Assembly: GCA_040386335.1 (NCBI GenBank) | Contig: JAZKFT010000026.1 | Coordinates: 1 to 64,000 of the forward strand | Source of the DNA: JAZKFT01 sp040386335 | GTDB taxonomy: Bacteria; Bacteroidota; Bacteroidia; Chitinophagales; Chitinophagaceae | Direction of reading: 5' to 3' | DNA length: 64,000 nucleotides | Shown here: positions 62,354 to 64,000 of the stretch, one piece after another | Numbering within the stretch: position 1 is the stretch's first letter | Layout: the number at the start of each line of letters is the position of its first letter | The notes under the pieces: model-generated | Databases searched by the model: none | Seen by the model: the letters and a program-made list of their open reading frames with translations, nothing else | What the model was told of the DNA's origin: nothing | Position numbers and translations under genes: made by a program

Positions 62354-64000
62354 ATGAAGTCCTCAAAAATTACAGTTTTTGCTGTAAGCATTTGCGTTTT
62401 ATTGCTCAGTAGCGCCGCCAGTGCCCAATATACTATCAGTGGCAATATCGTAAATGTCAATTCAAAACCTGTTGCCAACGCCAATGCACTTTTGCTGAAT
62501 CCAAAGGACTCGACACTGGTAAAAGGCACCATTTCCAGTGCTGCCGGGTTATTTTCTTTTCAGAATATCGCTGCTGGTAAATACCTGCTGAGTTATAGCT
62601 TCACCGGCTTTCAAACCATTATAACTGCAGAAGTAGCGGTAGCAGGAAAGCCCGGTCTTATCGATGTTGGCACGATTACACTAGAACCGGAAACATCTCA
62701 ACTGAATAGTGTAACAGTTACCGCCAAAAGGCCCATGTTCGAACAGAAGATAGACCGCATGGTGGTGAATGTGAAAAATAGCATTACCAGTACAGGTGGT
62801 ACGGTACTGGATGTTTTGGAAAAATCACCGGGTGTTATTGTGAACAAGCAGGGTGGCTCTATATCCATGAATGGAAAAGATGGCGTACGGGTAATGATCA
62901 ACGGTAAGCTCAGTTATATGCCAGCCTCGGCTATTGTGCAAATGCTGGATGGCATGAATGCTACCAATGTGGACAGGATTGAACTCATCACCACACCACC
63001 AGCAAAGTATGATGCTGAAGGGAATGCCGGTTATATCAATATCGTGTTGCTCAATAACCCGGATACCGGCTTTAATGGATCCTATGCAATTACCGCAGCT
63101 GGTTTTGTGGGCTCGGAGCCTTCGGCTAATCTCAATTTTAATTACCGTAAGCAAAATGTCAACCTCTATGGTGGATATTCTTTTTCCCGGCTGGCTCAAA
63201 AGCAGGTGTTCACCAATTACCGCCGTGTAAGCTACCAGGGAAAAACCACTGAAACCAGCACTGCCAGCGAACGCGACCCCGTGCAATTGAATCATGGGCT
63301 GAGGTTGGGTATGGATTACCAGCTGGGCAAAAAAACAGTTTTGGGGATATTGGCCAGTGGCTACAATAATAAGTGGACCATGGATGCTGTCAACAGCATT
63401 TACGTCACCAAAAACAGTATAGCAGATACCAGCATTATTGTAAACAACGACGAGGTAAACCATTGGAAACACCTGATGGGAAACCTGAACCTGCAGCACA
63501 GCTTCAACAGTGGAGATGAACTTACTTTTAATGTGGATTACCTGCGGTATAAGGACAGTAACCCAACCAATTACGCTAACCTGTACTATAAAGGAAGTGT
63601 TAACCCGGTTAAAACAGAAAGTACCCGCAGCGGCAAGGAAACGGTGATCACCATTCTGCCATTGCAGCTTGATTATAAGAAGAAAATCAACACTAAAACG
63701 GAATTCGAAACAGGGGTTAAAACGGTTTTTTCAAAATTTACGAATGATGTGAGAATAGAAAGCTTATTGCAAAACACGTGGAAAGCGGATACCAGTCTGA
63801 CAGCCAATTACTTTTTAAAGGAAAAGACCGCTGCCGCTTATGCATCGGTATCCATAATAGCCAGCGCCAAAACAAGCATTAAAGCCGGGTTGCGGTACGA
63901 GTACACAACTTCAAACCTGGGTACTGAAACCAAAAAAAATATCGTGGACAGGAAGTACGGGAGGTTATTTCCTACCTTTTACCTGTCGCATAAGATAAGC
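62354..64000 (+). CDS. TonB-dependent receptor-like outer-membrane protein, partial at the right edge
   Basis: The frame is open from ATG 62354 to the window end (549 codons visible), so the C-terminal part of the barrel is missing. Signal peptide about 1-26 (ending ASAQ), a carboxypeptidase-regulatory-like domain (about 27-110, ISGNIVNVNSKPVANANALL), a plug-like domain (about 115-235, with VTVTAKRPMFEQKIDRMVVN, GTVLDVLEKSPGVIVNKQGG, IELITTPPAKYDAEGNAGYI), then barrel strands. The TTPPAKYDAEG block is typical of the outer membrane beta-barrel group (OMP_b-brl_3) rather than of SusC. No SusD is visible nearby. The cargo is unknown. Confidence 0.9.
   Translation, partial: MKSSKITVFAVSICVLLLSSAASAQYTISGNIVNVNSKPVANANALLLNPKDSTLVKGTISSAAGLFSFQNIAAGKYLLSYSFTGFQTIITAEVAVAGKPGLIDVGTITLEPETSQLNSVTVTAKRPMFEQKIDRMVVNVKNSITSTGGTVLDVLEKSPGVIVNKQGGSISMNGKDGVRVMINGKLSYMPASAIVQMLDGMNATNVDRIELITTPPAKYDAEGNAGYINIVLLNNPDTGFNGSYAITAAGFVGSEPSANLNFNYRKQNVNLYGGYSFSRLAQKQVFTNYRRVSYQGKTTETSTASERDPVQLNHGLRLGMDYQLGKKTVLGILASGYNNKWTMDAVNSIYVTKNSIADTSIIVNNDEVNHWKHLMGNLNLQHSFNSGDELTFNVDYLRYKDSNPTNYANLYYKGSVNPVKTESTRSGKETVITILPLQLDYKKKINTKTEFETGVKTVFSKFTNDVRIESLLQNTWKADTSLTANYFLKEKTAAAYASVSIIASAKTSIKAGLRYEYTTSNLGTETKKNIVDRKYGRLFPTFYLSHKIS

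Overview
The window comes from a Bacteroidota chromosome, most likely the Chitinophagaceae or a close relative. The signs are a SusC/SusD pair, a 290-residue primary sigma factor without region 1.1, TTTG-N19-TAnnTTTG type promoters, almost no Shine-Dalgarno sequences, several TTG starts, and intergenic repeats typical of soil Bacteroidota. No tRNA, rRNA, CRISPR array, insertion sequence or phage gene was seen.

Layout. Positions 1-7.8 kb hold housekeeping genes: primary sigma factor (minus), a START-like protein, an unknown protein (minus), an LptF/LptG permease, a predicted Tat-exported lipoprotein superoxide dismutase, a four-helix-bundle (S23/IVP) protein framed by inverted low-complexity repeats, an OsmC protein, a cation diffusion facilitator and an arginyltransferase-like protein. 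Positions 8.1-49.3 kb are one large plus-strand polysaccharide utilisation locus (PUL). Positions 49.4-64 kb hold ssb, a GH92 mannosidase, a membrane protein, a LysM protein, unknown genes, and a minus-strand set (DUF4407 protein, histidine phosphatase-like lipoprotein, ccmB). uvrA (minus) and a TonB-dependent receptor that runs off the right edge follow.

The PUL. A CE12 rhamnogalacturonan acetylesterase precedes one SusC/SusD pair, which ends in a clear terminator. About twenty exported enzymes follow: DUF1080, ThuA, five GH43 or GH43-like proteins, GH105, a TIM-barrel isomerase-like protein, two PL22-type proteins, GH97, an SGNH esterase, two GH28, GH39, GH106, GH115, GH2 and a 1232-residue DUF4450-type protein. 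The best-fitting substrate is pectin, especially rhamnogalacturonan I with arabinan or arabinogalactan side chains. CE12 and the SGNH esterase would remove acetyl groups, and GH28 would cut the galacturonan or RG backbone. GH105 and PL22 would process (unsaturated) galacturonides. GH106 would remove rhamnose, GH43 and GH39 arabinose or xylose, GH2 and GH97 galactose-type residues, and GH115 glucuronic acid. No RG lyase, no uronate catabolic gene and no regulator (HTCS, ECF sigma, AraC or LacI type) lies in the window, so control and the last steps must be encoded elsewhere.

The most unusual structures are: (i) a double REP-like repeat bounded by 13-bp inverted termini, inserted in frame inside the signal peptide of a GH43 gene; (ii) at least five intergenic spacers made of short degenerate repeats, unrelated in sequence but alike in architecture, that touch or overlap the stop or start codons of the flanking genes, often as inverted arms; (iii) two tiny secretion-signal ORFs in front of PUL enzymes; and (iv) a DUF1080/ThuA/TIM-barrel group that suggests keto-sugar chemistry without a local dehydrogenase.
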